Origin: Streptomyces sp. 2114.4 | GTDB lineage: Bacteria > Actinomycetota > Actinomycetes > Streptomycetales > Streptomycetaceae | Direction of reading: 5' to 3' | Length of the DNA stretch: 64,000 nucleotides | NCBI RefSeq assembly: GCF_900187385.1 | Contig: NZ_FYEY01000001.1 | Coordinates: 2,232,001-2,296,000 of the forward strand | Shown here: one piece after another, positions 50,163-61,813 of the stretch | Layout of the letters: every line of letters starts with the position of its first letter | Position numbering within the stretch: the first letter of the stretch is position 1 | The notes under the pieces: generated by a model | Databases searched by the model: none | Told to the model about the DNA's origin: nothing | What the model saw: only the letters and a program-made list of their open reading frames with translations | Position numbers and translations under genes: made by a program

Positions 50163-51835
50163 TCCGGTTCGAGCAGGTCTCGGTCACCTACGGGGACGCC
50201 GCGGCGCCCGCCGTCCAGGGCATCGACCTGACCGTCCCCGAGGGCGAACTCTGTCTCCTGGTCGGCCCTTCCGGCGTCGGCAAGTCCACCGTCCTGAACG
50301 CCGTGTGCGGCCTCGTCCCGCACTTCACCGGCGGCACCCTGCGCGGCCGGGTCAGCGTCGACGGACGGGACACCCGTACCCATAAACCGCGTGAACTGGC
50401 CGATGTGGTCGGCACCGTGGGCCAGGACCCGCGGGCGCACTTCGTCACCGACACCGTCGAGGACGAACTCGCCTACGGGATGGAGTCGCTGGGCCTCGCG
50501 CCCGACGTGATGCGCCGCCGTGTCGAGGAGACCCTGGATCTGCTGGGCCTGGCCGAACTGCGCGACCGCGCCCTCACCACCCTCTCGGGCGGCCAGCTGC
50601 AGCGGGTGGCGATCGGCTCGGTCCTCACCACCCACCCCAAGGTCCTGGTCCTTGACGAACCGACGTCGGCACTCGACCCCGCCGCCGCCGAAGAGGTCCT
50701 TGCCGTCCTCCAGCGCCTGGTCCACGACCTCGGCACCACGGTCCTGCTCGCCGAACACCGCCTGGAGCGGGTGGTCCAGTACGCCGACCAGGTCATCCTG
50801 CTCCCGTCCCCCGGCGCGCCCCCGGTCATCGGCACCCCCGCCGACATCATGGCCGTCTCCCCCGTCCACCCCCCGGTGGTGGCTCTGGGCCGCCTGGCCC
50901 GCTGGTCGCCGCTCCCGCTGTCCGTACGTGACGCCCGCCGGAAGGCCGCACCCCTGCGCGAGCGGCTGGCGGGAGTCAGGCCGCCGGCGCGGGAGACGGG
51001 TACGGGTACGGGCGGGGGCACGGGTACGGGCGCGGGCCTGGGGGCCACGCCGGCCTCCGCGGGCTCCCCCGCCGGTGCCGCCGCGGTCGTCCGTGGGCTC
51101 AGTGTCCGCCGGGGGCGGACCGAGGCGCTGCACGACGTGGACCTGACCGTGCGGGGCGGCGAGATGCTGGCCTTGATGGGGCGGAACGGCGCGGGGAAGT
51201 CCACCCTGCTCGCCACCCTCGTCGGTATGCACGCACCGTTCTCCGGGACGGTGCGGGTCGGTGGCGTCACCCCGCACCGCACCAGCCCGCGGGCCCTCCT
51301 GCGGCATGCCGGCCTCGTCCCGCAGGAGCCTCGCGACCTCCTGTACGCCGACACCGTCGCGGCCGAGTGCACCGCGGCCGACCAGGACGCGGACGCCGCC
51401 CCCGGCAGCTGCCGGGCCCTGGTCACCCGGCTGCTGCCGGACGTCCCCGACTCCGTCCACCCCCGCGATCTGTCCGAGGGCCAGCGCCTCGCCCTGGCCC
51501 TGGCCATCGTGCTGACCGCCCGGCCTCCGCTGCTCCTCCTCGACGAGCCCACCCGTGGCCTGGACTACGCCGCCAAGGCCCGTCTGATCGAGGTGCTGCG
51601 GGCACTGGCCGCCGAGGGCCACGCCCTCGTCCTGGCCACCCATGACGTGGAACTCGCCGCCGAACTGGCCCACCGGGTCGTCCTCCTGGCCGACGGTGAG
51701 ATCGTCGCCGACGGTCCCACCGATGAGGTCGTGGTCTCCTCTCCCTCCTTCGCACCGCAGGTCGCCAAGGTGCTCTCCCCGCTGCCCTGGCTGACCGTTC
51801 CCCAGGTGGCACACGCCCTGGAGACCGCCACGTGA
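50159..51835 (+). CDS. ecfA: ECF transporter fused ATPase (EcfA-EcfA'), 558 aa
   Basis: Two ABC ATPase domains in one chain. Domain 1: Walker A VGPSGVGKST, signature LTTLSGGQLQRV, Walker B VLVLDEPTSALD. Domain 2: Walker A MGRNGAGKST, signature PRDLSEGQRLAL, Walker B LLLLDEPTRGLD. A GTGTGGGTGTGAG linker joins them. GTG start at 50159 overlaps the EcfT stop as GTGA; GAAGGAG precedes it. The 3' end is within a 27-base tandem duplication. Confidence 0.95.
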   Translation: MIRFEQVSVTYGDAAAPAVQGIDLTVPEGELCLLVGPSGVGKSTVLNAVCGLVPHFTGGTLRGRVSVDGRDTRTHKPRELADVVGTVGQDPRAHFVTDTVEDELAYGMESLGLAPDVMRRRVEETLDLLGLAELRDRALTTLSGGQLQRVAIGSVLTTHPKVLVLDEPTSALDPAAAEEVLAVLQRLVHDLGTTVLLAEHRLERVVQYADQVILLPSPGAPPVIGTPADIMAVSPVHPPVVALGRLARWSPLPLSVRDARRKAAPLRERLAGVRPPARETGTGTGGGTGTGAGLGATPASAGSPAGAAAVVRGLSVRRGRTEALHDVDLTVRGGEMLALMGRNGAGKSTLLATLVGMHAPFSGTVRVGGVTPHRTSPRALLRHAGLVPQEPRDLLYADTVAAECTAADQDADAAPGSCRALVTRLLPDVPDSVHPRDLSEGQRLALALAIVLTARPPLLLLDEPTRGLDYAAKARLIEVLRALAAEGHALVLATHDVELAAELAHRVVLLADGEIVADGPTDEVVVSSPSFAPQVAKVLSPLPWLTVPQVAHALETAT

Positions 51836-51918
51836 GCGCATGCCCTGGAGAGCGCCACGTGAGCACACGCCCTGGAGACCGCCACGTGAGCCCACGCCCT
51901 GGAGGCCCCGCATGAGCG
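51812..51918 (+). repeat. Four 27-base tandem copies of the ecfA 3' end/intergenic junction
   Basis: Units start at 51812, 51839, 51866 and 51893, consensus CACGCCCTGGAGACCGCCACGTGAGC. The first copy encodes the final residues and TGA stop of the ATPase; the last supplies CTGGAGG as ribosome site and reaches the ATG of the S component. Confidence 0.92.
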
Positions 51919-52829
51919 CACACCCGCACCTGCCGGAGGGCGACGAGCCGCGCACCGGGCCCGGCCGCCAGGCCCGTGCCGTACGGCTCGGCCCCCGCTC
52001 CGTCGCCGCGCTGGTCCTCGTCTCGGCCATCGGCGTGATGGCCTTCGGATGGCCGCTGCTCGCCGACTCCGCCTCCGGGCTCGCCCATTCCCGGGACGCG
52101 CCCTGGCTGTTCGCCGCGTTGCTGCCGATGCTGCTCGCCGTGGTCGTGGCGACCATCGCCGACACCGGCCTGGACGCCAAGGCCATCGCGATGCTCGGCG
52201 TCCTGGCCGCGGCCGGGGCCGCGATGCGCCCGCTGGGCGCGGGGACGGCCGGTATCGAGCCGATGTTCTTTCTGATGGTGCTGTCGGGGCGGGTGCTCGG
52301 CCCCGGCTTCGGGTTCGTGCTGGGGTCGGTGGCGATGTTCGCGTCCGCGCTGCTGACCGGCGGTGTCGGCCCGTGGATGCCGTTCCAGATGCTGTCGATG
52401 GGGTGGGTGTCGATGGGCGCCGGCCTGCTGCCGGGGGCCATGGGGGACCCCCCTGCTCGAGCGAAGCCGAGAGCTTGGGGGAGGCTGCGCGGCCGCCGTG
52501 AACTGGCCGTGCTCGCCGCCTACGGAGCCGTCTCCGCCCTCCTCTACGGCCTGGTCATGAACCTTCAGGGCTGGCCCTACATCGGCGGCATGGCCTCGGG
52601 GGTCTCCTTCGTCCCCGGAGACCCGCTCGACCAGAACCTCGCCCGCTACCTCGCCTACTGCCTCGCCACGTCCCTCGGCTGGGACGTCCCCCGGGCCCTG
52701 GTCACCGTGCTCCTCACCTGCACGCTGGGCGGCACCGTCCTCAAGGCCCTGCGCCGCGCCACCCGCCGCGCAGCCTTCGACGTCCCCGTCTCCTTCCCTT
52801 CCGAGCCCGCAGGCGGGAAACAGCCCTAG
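51912..52829 (+). CDS. ECF transporter substrate-binding (S) component, 305 aa
   Basis: Small multi-helix membrane protein that binds the vitamin. Helices include SVAALVLVSAIGVMAFGWPLL, GLDAKAIAMLGVLAAAGAAM and FGFVLGSVAMFASALLTGGVGPWMPFQML; the RPLGAGTAGIEPMFFLMVLSG loop is typical of this actinobacterial group. The riboswitch upstream suggests cobalamin or a precursor as substrate. The protein carries an in-frame insert (about residues 177-191, GDPPARAKPRAWGRL) from a mobile-looking repeat. GGAGG precedes the ATG. Confidence 0.9.
   Translation: MSAHPHLPEGDEPRTGPGRQARAVRLGPRSVAALVLVSAIGVMAFGWPLLADSASGLAHSRDAPWLFAALLPMLLAVVVATIADTGLDAKAIAMLGVLAAAGAAMRPLGAGTAGIEPMFFLMVLSGRVLGPGFGFVLGSVAMFASALLTGGVGPWMPFQMLSMGWVSMGAGLLPGAMGDPPARAKPRAWGRLRGRRELAVLAAYGAVSALLYGLVMNLQGWPYIGGMASGVSFVPGDPLDQNLARYLAYCLATSLGWDVPRALVTVLLTCTLGGTVLKALRRATRRAAFDVPVSFPSEPAGGKQP
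52441..52482. repeat. Streptomyces-type palindromic repeat inserted in frame in the S component
   Basis: TGGGGGACCCCCCTGCTCGA followed by GCGAAGCCGAGAGCTTGGGG. This GC-rich element with CTCGAGCGAAGCCGAGAG core is a dispersed intergenic repeat in Streptomyces genomes (from memory). Here it lies in a cytosolic loop between helices and preserves the frame. Confidence 0.7.
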
Positions 52830-52895
52830 GGGTGTCTCCCCCTGAGCGGTTACGGCGAAGTCAGGTGCTGCATCCATTCGCTTAGAGTGGCCGCT

Positions 52896-53723
52896 ATGAG
52901 GGATCGTCCCGGACCTCGGACTGTGTCGCCAGTGCTGCTGGGTGGGGGTGGCGACTTGGGTGACTGGCTGCCCGTCACCGCGGGCGAGTCGGATGCCGCC
53001 GTCTTCCGCAGCGCGGACGGCACCCGGTACGCCAAGTGTGTAGTGGCAGCGGACGCAGCCGATCTGAAGGCTGAGCGTGACCGGGTCGCATGGCTGAGCG
53101 ACCAGGGTGTCCCGGGGCCACGAGTGCTTGACTGGCACTGCGGTGATGCGGGTGCCTGCCTTGTGACCGGTGCCGTCTCCGGCATACCCGCCGACCAAGT
53201 GTCCCCTGCGGACCTGCGAGCCTCCTGGGAACGCATCGCGGATGCGGTTCGCAGGCTGCACGAGGTGCCCGTACAGCAGTGCCCGTTCCGCCGGGACTTG
53301 GACAAGATGGTCGCCGTGGCGCGCGACGTGGTGACCCGTGGCGCGGTGAACCCGGAGTTCCTCCCTGTCGAGCAGCAGCACACGCCGGCCTCGGAGCTGC
53401 TGGCCCGCCTCGTCCCTCAGGTCGCGCGGCGACAGGGCCAGGAGGCCGCCGACACGGTCGTCTGCCACGGAGACCTGTGCCTGCCCAACATCGTCCTCGA
53501 CCCGCAGACCCTGGACGTGTCGGGTTTCATCGATCTGGGACGCCTTGGGCTGGCCGACCGCTACGCCGACCTGGCGCTCCTGCTCACCAACGCGCGGGAG
53601 ACATGGCCGGATGAGGAGGGGGCGCGGGCTGCGGACGCGGCGTTCGCCGAGAGGTACGGCATTGCCATCGACCAGGACCGCCTGCGCTTCTACCTCCATC
53701 TCGACCCGCTCACCTGGGGCTGA
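52896..53723 (+). CDS. APH(3'')-like aminoglycoside phosphotransferase, 275 aa
   Basis: Kinase-like phosphotransferase. The catalytic loop is VVCHGDLCLPNIVLDP and the metal site GFIDLGRLGLADRYADLAL; the protein ends LRFYLHLDPLTWG, a tail shared with APH(3'')/StrA-type streptomycin 3''-phosphotransferases. The residue after HGD is Leu rather than Pro, and whether it acts on streptomycin is unknown. TTAGAGT seven bases before the ATG looks like a -10, so the message is probably leaderless. No antibiotic cluster is adjacent. Confidence 0.88.
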   Translation: MRDRPGPRTVSPVLLGGGGDLGDWLPVTAGESDAAVFRSADGTRYAKCVVAADAADLKAERDRVAWLSDQGVPGPRVLDWHCGDAGACLVTGAVSGIPADQVSPADLRASWERIADAVRRLHEVPVQQCPFRRDLDKMVAVARDVVTRGAVNPEFLPVEQQHTPASELLARLVPQVARRQGQEAADTVVCHGDLCLPNIVLDPQTLDVSGFIDLGRLGLADRYADLALLLTNARETWPDEEGARAADAAFAERYGIAIDQDRLRFYLHLDPLTWG

Positions 53724-53823
53724 GCGGCGTCCGGTGCCGTGCATGGCAAGGCGGAGGATCGTCCCCGTACTGGGTGTACGGGGATGGTCCGACAACGCGG
53801 CGAGGTGCGGTGCCTGGGGGCAC

Positions 53824-53845
53824 CTCCCAGCGTTAGCTGGGGGAG
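53824..53845. terminator. Hairpin of a dispersed Streptomyces repeat, possible terminator
   Basis: CTCCCAGC-GTTA-GCTGGGGGAG between convergent genes (phosphotransferase and thiolase). The CCAGCGTTAGCTGGGGGAG sequence is, from memory, a common Streptomyces intergenic repeat. Confidence 0.65.
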
Positions 53846-53879
53846 CGTCGCAGGCCCACGGAGATCGGGGAGACGCCCC

Positions 53880-55136
<1,257 letters not shown>

Positions 55137-55248
55137 TTATGAGCCACCCCCCGGGGCGCAAGGGGCATGCAACGCTGTTGTCCGGAAAGGGAGTCGCCAC
55201 GGCCCTTGCCAGTTGCGGAACTCGTCACTACCTTCACCGCGACCCATA

Positions 55249-55265
55249 TCTGACGCTCCGTCAGA
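55249..55265. promoter_or_regulatory. Palindrome TCTGAC-N5-GTCAGA upstream of cyp125-like gene
   Basis: TCTGACGCTCCGTCAGA, 46 bases before the P450 start; fourth promoter-located member of the recurring motif. Confidence 0.75.
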
Positions 55266-55311
55266 CATCGATACACCGGACGCCGGCCGCCGGATGGACC
55301 AGGAGTCGCCG

Positions 55312-56544
55312 ATGCCATGCCCCGCGTTGCCCGAAGGGTTCGACTTCACCGACCCCGACGTCTACCAGTCCCGCGTTCCGCTCCCGGAGTTCGCGCAGTT
55401 GCGGCAGACCGCACCCGTGTGGTGGAACGCCCAGCCGCACGGCATCGCCGGCTTCGGTGACGACGGCTATTGGGTGGTCACCCGTCACCAGGACGTCAAA
55501 GAGGTGTCCACCAAGCCGGAGCTCTTCTCCGCGAACCTCAACACCTCGATCATCCGCTTCCAGGCGTCCATGACCCGCGACCAGATCGACGTCCAGAAGC
55601 TGATCATGCTGAACATGGACCCGCCCGAGCACACCCGGGTCCGCCAGATCGTCCAGCGCGGTTTCACCCCGCGCGCCATCCGCGCCCTGGAGGACGCCTT
55701 GCGCGAGCGGGCGGCGCGTATCGTCGCCGAGGCGCGCCGGAAGGGCTCCGGTGACTTCGTCACCGATATCGCGTGTGAACTGCCCCTCCAGGCCATCGCG
55801 GAACTCATCGGCATCCCCCAGGGCGACCGGGCCCGGATCTTCGACTGGTCGAACAAGATGATCGCGTACGACGATCCCGAACTGGCCATCACCGAAGAGG
55901 TCGGCGTCAACGCGGCCATGGAGCTGATCTCGTACGCCATGAACCTCGCCGCGGCGCGCAAGGAGTGCCCGGCCAAGGACATCGTCAGCCGGCTGGTCGC
56001 GGCGGAGCACGAAGGGAATCTCGGCTCGGACGAATTCGGCTTCTTCGTGCTGCTGCTGGCGGTGGCCGGCAACGAGACGACGCGCAATGCCATCACCCAT
56101 GGGATGCACGCCTTCCTCACCCATCCCGACCAGTGGGAGCTCTACAAGCGCGAGCGCCCCGGGACGACGGCCGAGGAGATCGTGCGGTGGGCGACGCCAG
56201 TGGTCTCCTTCCAGCGCACCGCCACCCAGGACACCGAACTGGGCGGGGCGAAGATCAAGAGGGGCCAGCGGGTGGGGATCTTCTACTCCTCCGCCAACCA
56301 CGACCCGGAGGTCTTCGACCACCCCGAGGCCTTCGACATCACCCGCGACCCCAATCCCCACCTGGGGTTCGGCGGCGGCGGGCCGCACTTCTGCCTCGGC
56401 AAGTCCCTTGCGGTCCTGGAGATCAACCTGATCTTCAACGCCCTTGCCGACGCCATGCCCGACATCAGCCTGGCAGGCGACCCGCGCCGGCTCCGCTCGG
56501 CCTGGATCAACGGGGTCAAGGAGCTTCAGGTTCACTACGGCTGA
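55312..56544 (+). CDS. cyp125: Cytochrome P450, CYP125-like (steroid C26/C27 hydroxylase), 410 aa
   Basis: Heme monooxygenase predicted to hydroxylate the steroid side-chain terminus. Start MPCPALPEGFDFTDPDVYQ matches CYP125A1 (MPCPNLPPGFDFTDPD). I-helix LLAVAGNETTRNAITHGM, ExxR in AEEIVRWATPVVSFQRTA, heme ligand loop HLGFGGGGPHFCLGKSLA with axial Cys. AGGAG 7 bases before the ATG decides the start at 55312 over 55294. Cognate ferredoxin is probably the [3Fe-4S] protein at 43.1 kb. Regulated by operators at 55104 and 55249. Confidence 0.94.
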   Translation: MPCPALPEGFDFTDPDVYQSRVPLPEFAQLRQTAPVWWNAQPHGIAGFGDDGYWVVTRHQDVKEVSTKPELFSANLNTSIIRFQASMTRDQIDVQKLIMLNMDPPEHTRVRQIVQRGFTPRAIRALEDALRERAARIVAEARRKGSGDFVTDIACELPLQAIAELIGIPQGDRARIFDWSNKMIAYDDPELAITEEVGVNAAMELISYAMNLAAARKECPAKDIVSRLVAAEHEGNLGSDEFGFFVLLLAVAGNETTRNAITHGMHAFLTHPDQWELYKRERPGTTAEEIVRWATPVVSFQRTATQDTELGGAKIKRGQRVGIFYSSANHDPEVFDHPEAFDITRDPNPHLGFGGGGPHFCLGKSLAVLEINLIFNALADAMPDISLAGDPRRLRSAWINGVKELQVHYG

Positions 56545-56883
56545 GCTGACGGGTGCAACGGACGACGGGCGCAACGGCCGGTGGCGGGCAGCCAACGGCC
56601 GGCGGCGAGCGGCGAAAGCCGGACCGGCGGTATGTCCGAAAACGGTTCCGCCCTCAACCTTGCCAGCCGCCATGGGCAGACTTACATTCAACTCGCCAGT
56701 AACAATTGGCAGTTCATCCTTTTCGCGCACCGCTCGACACCGCGCACCCCGAGCCGCACGACGTCCCCCATGGATGCCCAGACCGGCTCCCCACGCGACT
56801 CCAGCACCACCCGCACCTCGCGCACCCGCACCCCCACACGTTCGACAGTGCGCTCCACCGCTCTCCGAAGGGGACATACCATC
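56545..56883. promoter_or_regulatory. Intergenic promoter region of the DUF6230 operon
   Basis: Left part is repetitive (AACGGCCGG/GACGGGCGCAACGG units). At 56659-56686 TTGCCA and TTACAT with 16-17 bases spacing form a possible promoter. It is followed by an inverted repeat around 56690-56713 (AACTCGCCA/TTGGCAGTT). No gene recognised. Confidence 0.45.
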
Positions 56884-58906
<2,023 letters not shown>

Positions 58907-58907
58907 G

Positions 58908-58944
58908 CGACCGACCGGCCGGCCGGCGGTCGGCCGGCCGACCG
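58908..58944. terminator. Intrinsic terminator, GGCC-rich hairpin
   Basis: CGGTCGGCC/GGCCGACCG (58927-58944) is a perfect palindrome that can also pair with the preceding GACCGGCCGGCCG; lies between convergent genes. Confidence 0.6.
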
Positions 58945-58972
58945 CCCCGTTCCCGGGTGGGCCGCCGTCCGC

Positions 58973-59344
58973 TCAGCGGACGACCAGGCCGACGGCCGCC
59001 ACGGTGAGCAGCGCCACCACCGCCACCGTGCCGCTCAGGAATGCGGTGAGAAGCCGTCGCCGCAGGGCCCGGTAGACGCCTTCGTACTCGGTCCGCAGGG
59101 CGGCGCTGCGGACCGCGATGCGCTCCAGGTACGCCCGGGAGGTGTCGCGCTGGTCCTGGCAATAGCTCCGTTCCACCTCCCGCCGCTGGGAATCGGTGAG
59201 CCAGGGCAGGCCGTCGCAGAAGGCCCGCGCACGGCTGCGCGCACGGTCCTTCTCCGCCTCCCGGAGCAGGAATCCCTCGATCTCGTTGATGGCCCGGTCC
59301 TGATCGAGTGGCATGTCCTCACGCCTCCGTGTGCCCTCGTTCAT
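58973..59344 (-). CDS. Small tail-anchored protein coupled to ctaD, 123 aa
   Basis: Charged helical protein ([40 protein letters not shown]) with one C-terminal membrane helix ([25 protein letters not shown]). ATG at 59344 overlaps the ctaD stop as ATGA, so it is translated with it; an ATG ten codons in is an alternative. Possibly an accessory of this cytochrome oxidase paralogue. Not recognised as a known family. Confidence 0.75.
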   Translation of the reverse strand: MNEGTRRREDMPLDQDRAINEIEGFLLREAEKDRARSRARAFCDGLPWLTDSQRREVERSYCQDQRDTSRAYLERIAVRSAALRTEYEGVYRALRRRLLTAFLSGTVAVVALLTVAAVGLVVR

Positions 59345-60987
59345 ATGCGTGCTCCGATTCCGGCGACGGGCGCTTTACCGGTATCGGTCAGGGCACCGGC
59401 CTCCTGGGCGATCTCCGGGTGGTGCAGGTCGAACGCCGGGGATTCGGAGCGAATGCGCGGCAGGGTACGGAAGTTGTGCCGCGGCGGCGGGCAGGACGTC
59501 GCCCACTCCAGCGAGCGGCCATAGCCCCACGGGTCGTCGGCCTCGACCTTCTCGCCGTACTTCGCCGTCTTCCAGACGTTGTAGAAGAACGGCAGCAAGG
59601 AGAGCCCGAGGAGGAAGGAGAAGATGCTGGAGACGGTGTTCAGGGCGGTGAATCCGTCCGCGGCGAGATAGTCGGGGATACGCCGCACCATGCCCTCGGC
59701 GCCCAGCCAGTGCTGGACGAGGAAGGTGCCGTGGAAGCCCACGAACAGCGTCCAGAAGGTGATCTTGCCCAGCCGCTCGTCCAGCATCTTGCCGGTGAAC
59801 TTCGGCCACCAGAAGTGGAAGCCGGCGAACATCGCGAAGACGACCGTGCCGAACACCACGTAGTGGAAGTGCGCCACCACGAAGTACGAGTCCGAGACGT
59901 GGAAGTCCATCGGCGGCGACGCCAGGATGACACCGGTCAGACCACCGAAGGTGAAGGTGATCAGGAAGCCGATCGTCCACAGCATCGGCGTCTCGAAGGA
60001 CAGCGAGCCCTTCCACATCGTGCCGATCCAGTTGAAGAACTTCACACCGGTCGGCACCGCGATCAGGAACGTCATGAACGAGAAGAACGGCAACAGCACA
60101 CCGCCCGTCACATACATGTGGTGCGCCCACACCGTGACCGACAGACCGGCAATCGACACCGTCGCCGCAATCAGACCCATGTAACCGAACATCGGCTTCC
60201 GGGAGAACACCGGAATGACCTCGGAAATGATCCCGAAGAACGGCAAGGCGATGATGTACACCTCTGGATGGCCGAAGAACCAGAAGAGGTGCTGCCAGAG
60301 CAATGCGCCGCCATTTGCGGCATCGAAGACATGCGCCCCGAATTTACGGTCCGCCTCCAGCGCGAACAGCGCCGCCGCCAGCACCGGGAAGGCCAGCAGG
60401 ACCAGCACACCGGTCAGCAGCACATTCCAGGTGAAGATCGGCATCCGGAACATCGTCATGCCGGGAGCCCGCATGCAGATGATCGTCGTGATGAAGTTGA
60501 CCGAACCGAGGATCGTGCCGAAGCCCGAGAAGGCCAGACCCATGATCCACATATCGCCGCCGATACCGGGGGAATGCACGGCGTCGGAGAGCGGCGCATA
60601 CGCGAACCAGCCGAAGTCCGCCGCCCCTTGAGGCGTCAGAAATCCCCCCACCGCGATCAGCGAACCGAAGAGATAGAGCCAGTACGCGAACATGTTCAGC
60701 CGGGGAAAGGCGACATCGGGCGCGCCGATCTGCAGCGGCATGATCCAGTTCGCGAAGCCGGCGAACAGCGGCGTCGCGAACATCAGCAGCATGACCGTGC
60801 CGTGCATCGTGAACGCCTGGTTGAACTGCTCGTTCGACAGGAGCTGGTGGCCGGGACGGGCGAGCTCGGCGCGCATCAGCAGCGCCATCACTCCGCCGAC
60901 GCAGAAGAACGCGAAGGCGGTGACCAGGTACAGCGTGCCGATCGTCTTGTGGTCGGTGGTCGTCAGCCACTTCACGGGGGATCTCAT
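59341..60987 (-). CDS. ctaD: Cytochrome c oxidase subunit I, aa3-type (paralogue), 548 aa
   Basis: Heme-copper oxidase catalytic subunit. Twelve helices; ligands in [13 protein letters not shown] (heme a His), [16 protein letters not shown] (CuB His and cross-linked Tyr), [10 protein letters not shown] (CuB His pair) and [16 protein letters not shown] (heme a3/a His). The N-terminus [19 protein letters not shown] and the tail [13 protein letters not shown] are typical of Streptomyces CtaD. ctaC, ctaE and ctaF are not adjacent, so this is an orphan second copy, next to an ECF sigma factor. ATG at 60987 is the family start. Confidence 0.94.
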   Translation of the reverse strand: MRSPVKWLTTTDHKTIGTLYLVTAFAFFCVGGVMALLMRAELARPGHQLLSNEQFNQAFTMHGTVMLLMFATPLFAGFANWIMPLQIGAPDVAFPRLNMFAYWLYLFGSLIAVGGFLTPQGAADFGWFAYAPLSDAVHSPGIGGDMWIMGLAFSGFGTILGSVNFITTIICMRAPGMTMFRMPIFTWNVLLTGVLVLLAFPVLAAALFALEADRKFGAHVFDAANGGALLWQHLFWFFGHPEVYIIALPFFGIISEVIPVFSRKPMFGYMGLIAATVSIAGLSVTVWAHHMYVTGGVLLPFFSFMTFLIAVPTGVKFFNWIGTMWKGSLSFETPMLWTIGFLITFTFGGLTGVILASPPMDFHVSDSYFVVAHFHYVVFGTVVFAMFAGFHFWWPKFTGKMLDERLGKITFWTLFVGFHGTFLVQHWLGAEGMVRRIPDYLAADGFTALNTVSSIFSFLLGLSLLPFFYNVWKTAKYGEKVEADDPWGYGRSLEWATSCPPPRHNFRTLPRIRSESPAFDLHHPEIAQEAGALTDTGKAPVAGIGARI

Positions 60988-61114
60988 GCCCCGTAGGTGT
61001 CCGCAGCCGCAGCGGACGTCACAGAGCGCGGGGAACGACGGGCCCTGACGGCCGGTGGCAAGTCTCACCCCGGGGAGGTGTGACGATCAAAGCCATGCCG
61101 GACACCAAGGGGCC

Positions 61115-61813
61115 ATGAGCACGGACGACGCCTTCGCCGAGGCCTATCGCGCGCACTACTGGGCGGTCAGCCGCTTCGTCGCGCGACGGCTGGACGGGCA
61201 GGCACACGAGGTCGAGGAAGTGGTGGCGGAGGTCTTCTCCATAGCCTGGAGACGCCGCACCGATCTCCCCGACGCGCCACTGCCCTGGCTGTACGGGGTG
61301 GCCCGGAACTGTCTCGCCAATACGGTGCGGGGGCTGGGCCGTTACCGGCGGCTGCTGCACCGGCTCGGCAACCACGAGGCGGCGCACCAGCGGCAGACCG
61401 TGGAGAGCCCGGACGCGGAGCGGCCCGGCTCCTGGGTGCACGAGGCGCTGGCCCGGCTCTCCCCCGCCGACCGGGAGGTGCTGCGCCTGACGGCCTGGGA
61501 GGAACTGACCGTCGAGGAGCTGGCGGTGACGCTCGGCTGCGGCCGGAGCGCGGCGGCCATGCGGCTGCACCGGGCGCGCGGCCGGCTCCGTACGCAGATC
61601 GAGCGCATGCGGCAGAGAGGCGCTGCCCGGCCCGACGCGCCCCCGTCACGACTCGACGCGCCTCCTGCGCAGCAACCCTCTCCCCCTGCACAGCCACCGT
61701 CTCCCCCTGCGCAGCCCCCCTCCCCGGCCGCGCAGGTCCCCGCACCAGCCACGCCGCCCAGAGTGACCCACCACCCCGTACCGACCCGAGCCGGAGGCCG
61801 CCGCCATGACTGA
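61115..61813 (+). CDS. ECF-family RNA polymerase sigma factor, 232 aa
   Basis: Sigma2 (FAEAYRAHYWAVSRFVARRL, VVAEVFSIAWRRRTDLP, PWLYGVARNCLANTVRG) and sigma4 (LSPADREVLRLTAWEELTVEELAVTLGCGRSAAAMRLHRAR-type) regions are clear. A Pro-rich PPAQPPSPPAQ repeat tail of about 55 residues follows. AAGGGG precedes the ATG at 61115. Overlaps the CU044_5270 gene by 8 bases, so both are translated together. Divergent from the orphan ctaD, which may be a target. Confidence 0.92.
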   Translation: MSTDDAFAEAYRAHYWAVSRFVARRLDGQAHEVEEVVAEVFSIAWRRRTDLPDAPLPWLYGVARNCLANTVRGLGRYRRLLHRLGNHEAAHQRQTVESPDAERPGSWVHEALARLSPADREVLRLTAWEELTVEELAVTLGCGRSAAAMRLHRARGRLRTQIERMRQRGAARPDAPPSRLDAPPAQQPSPPAQPPSPPAQPPSPAAQVPAPATPPRVTHHPVPTRAGGRRHD

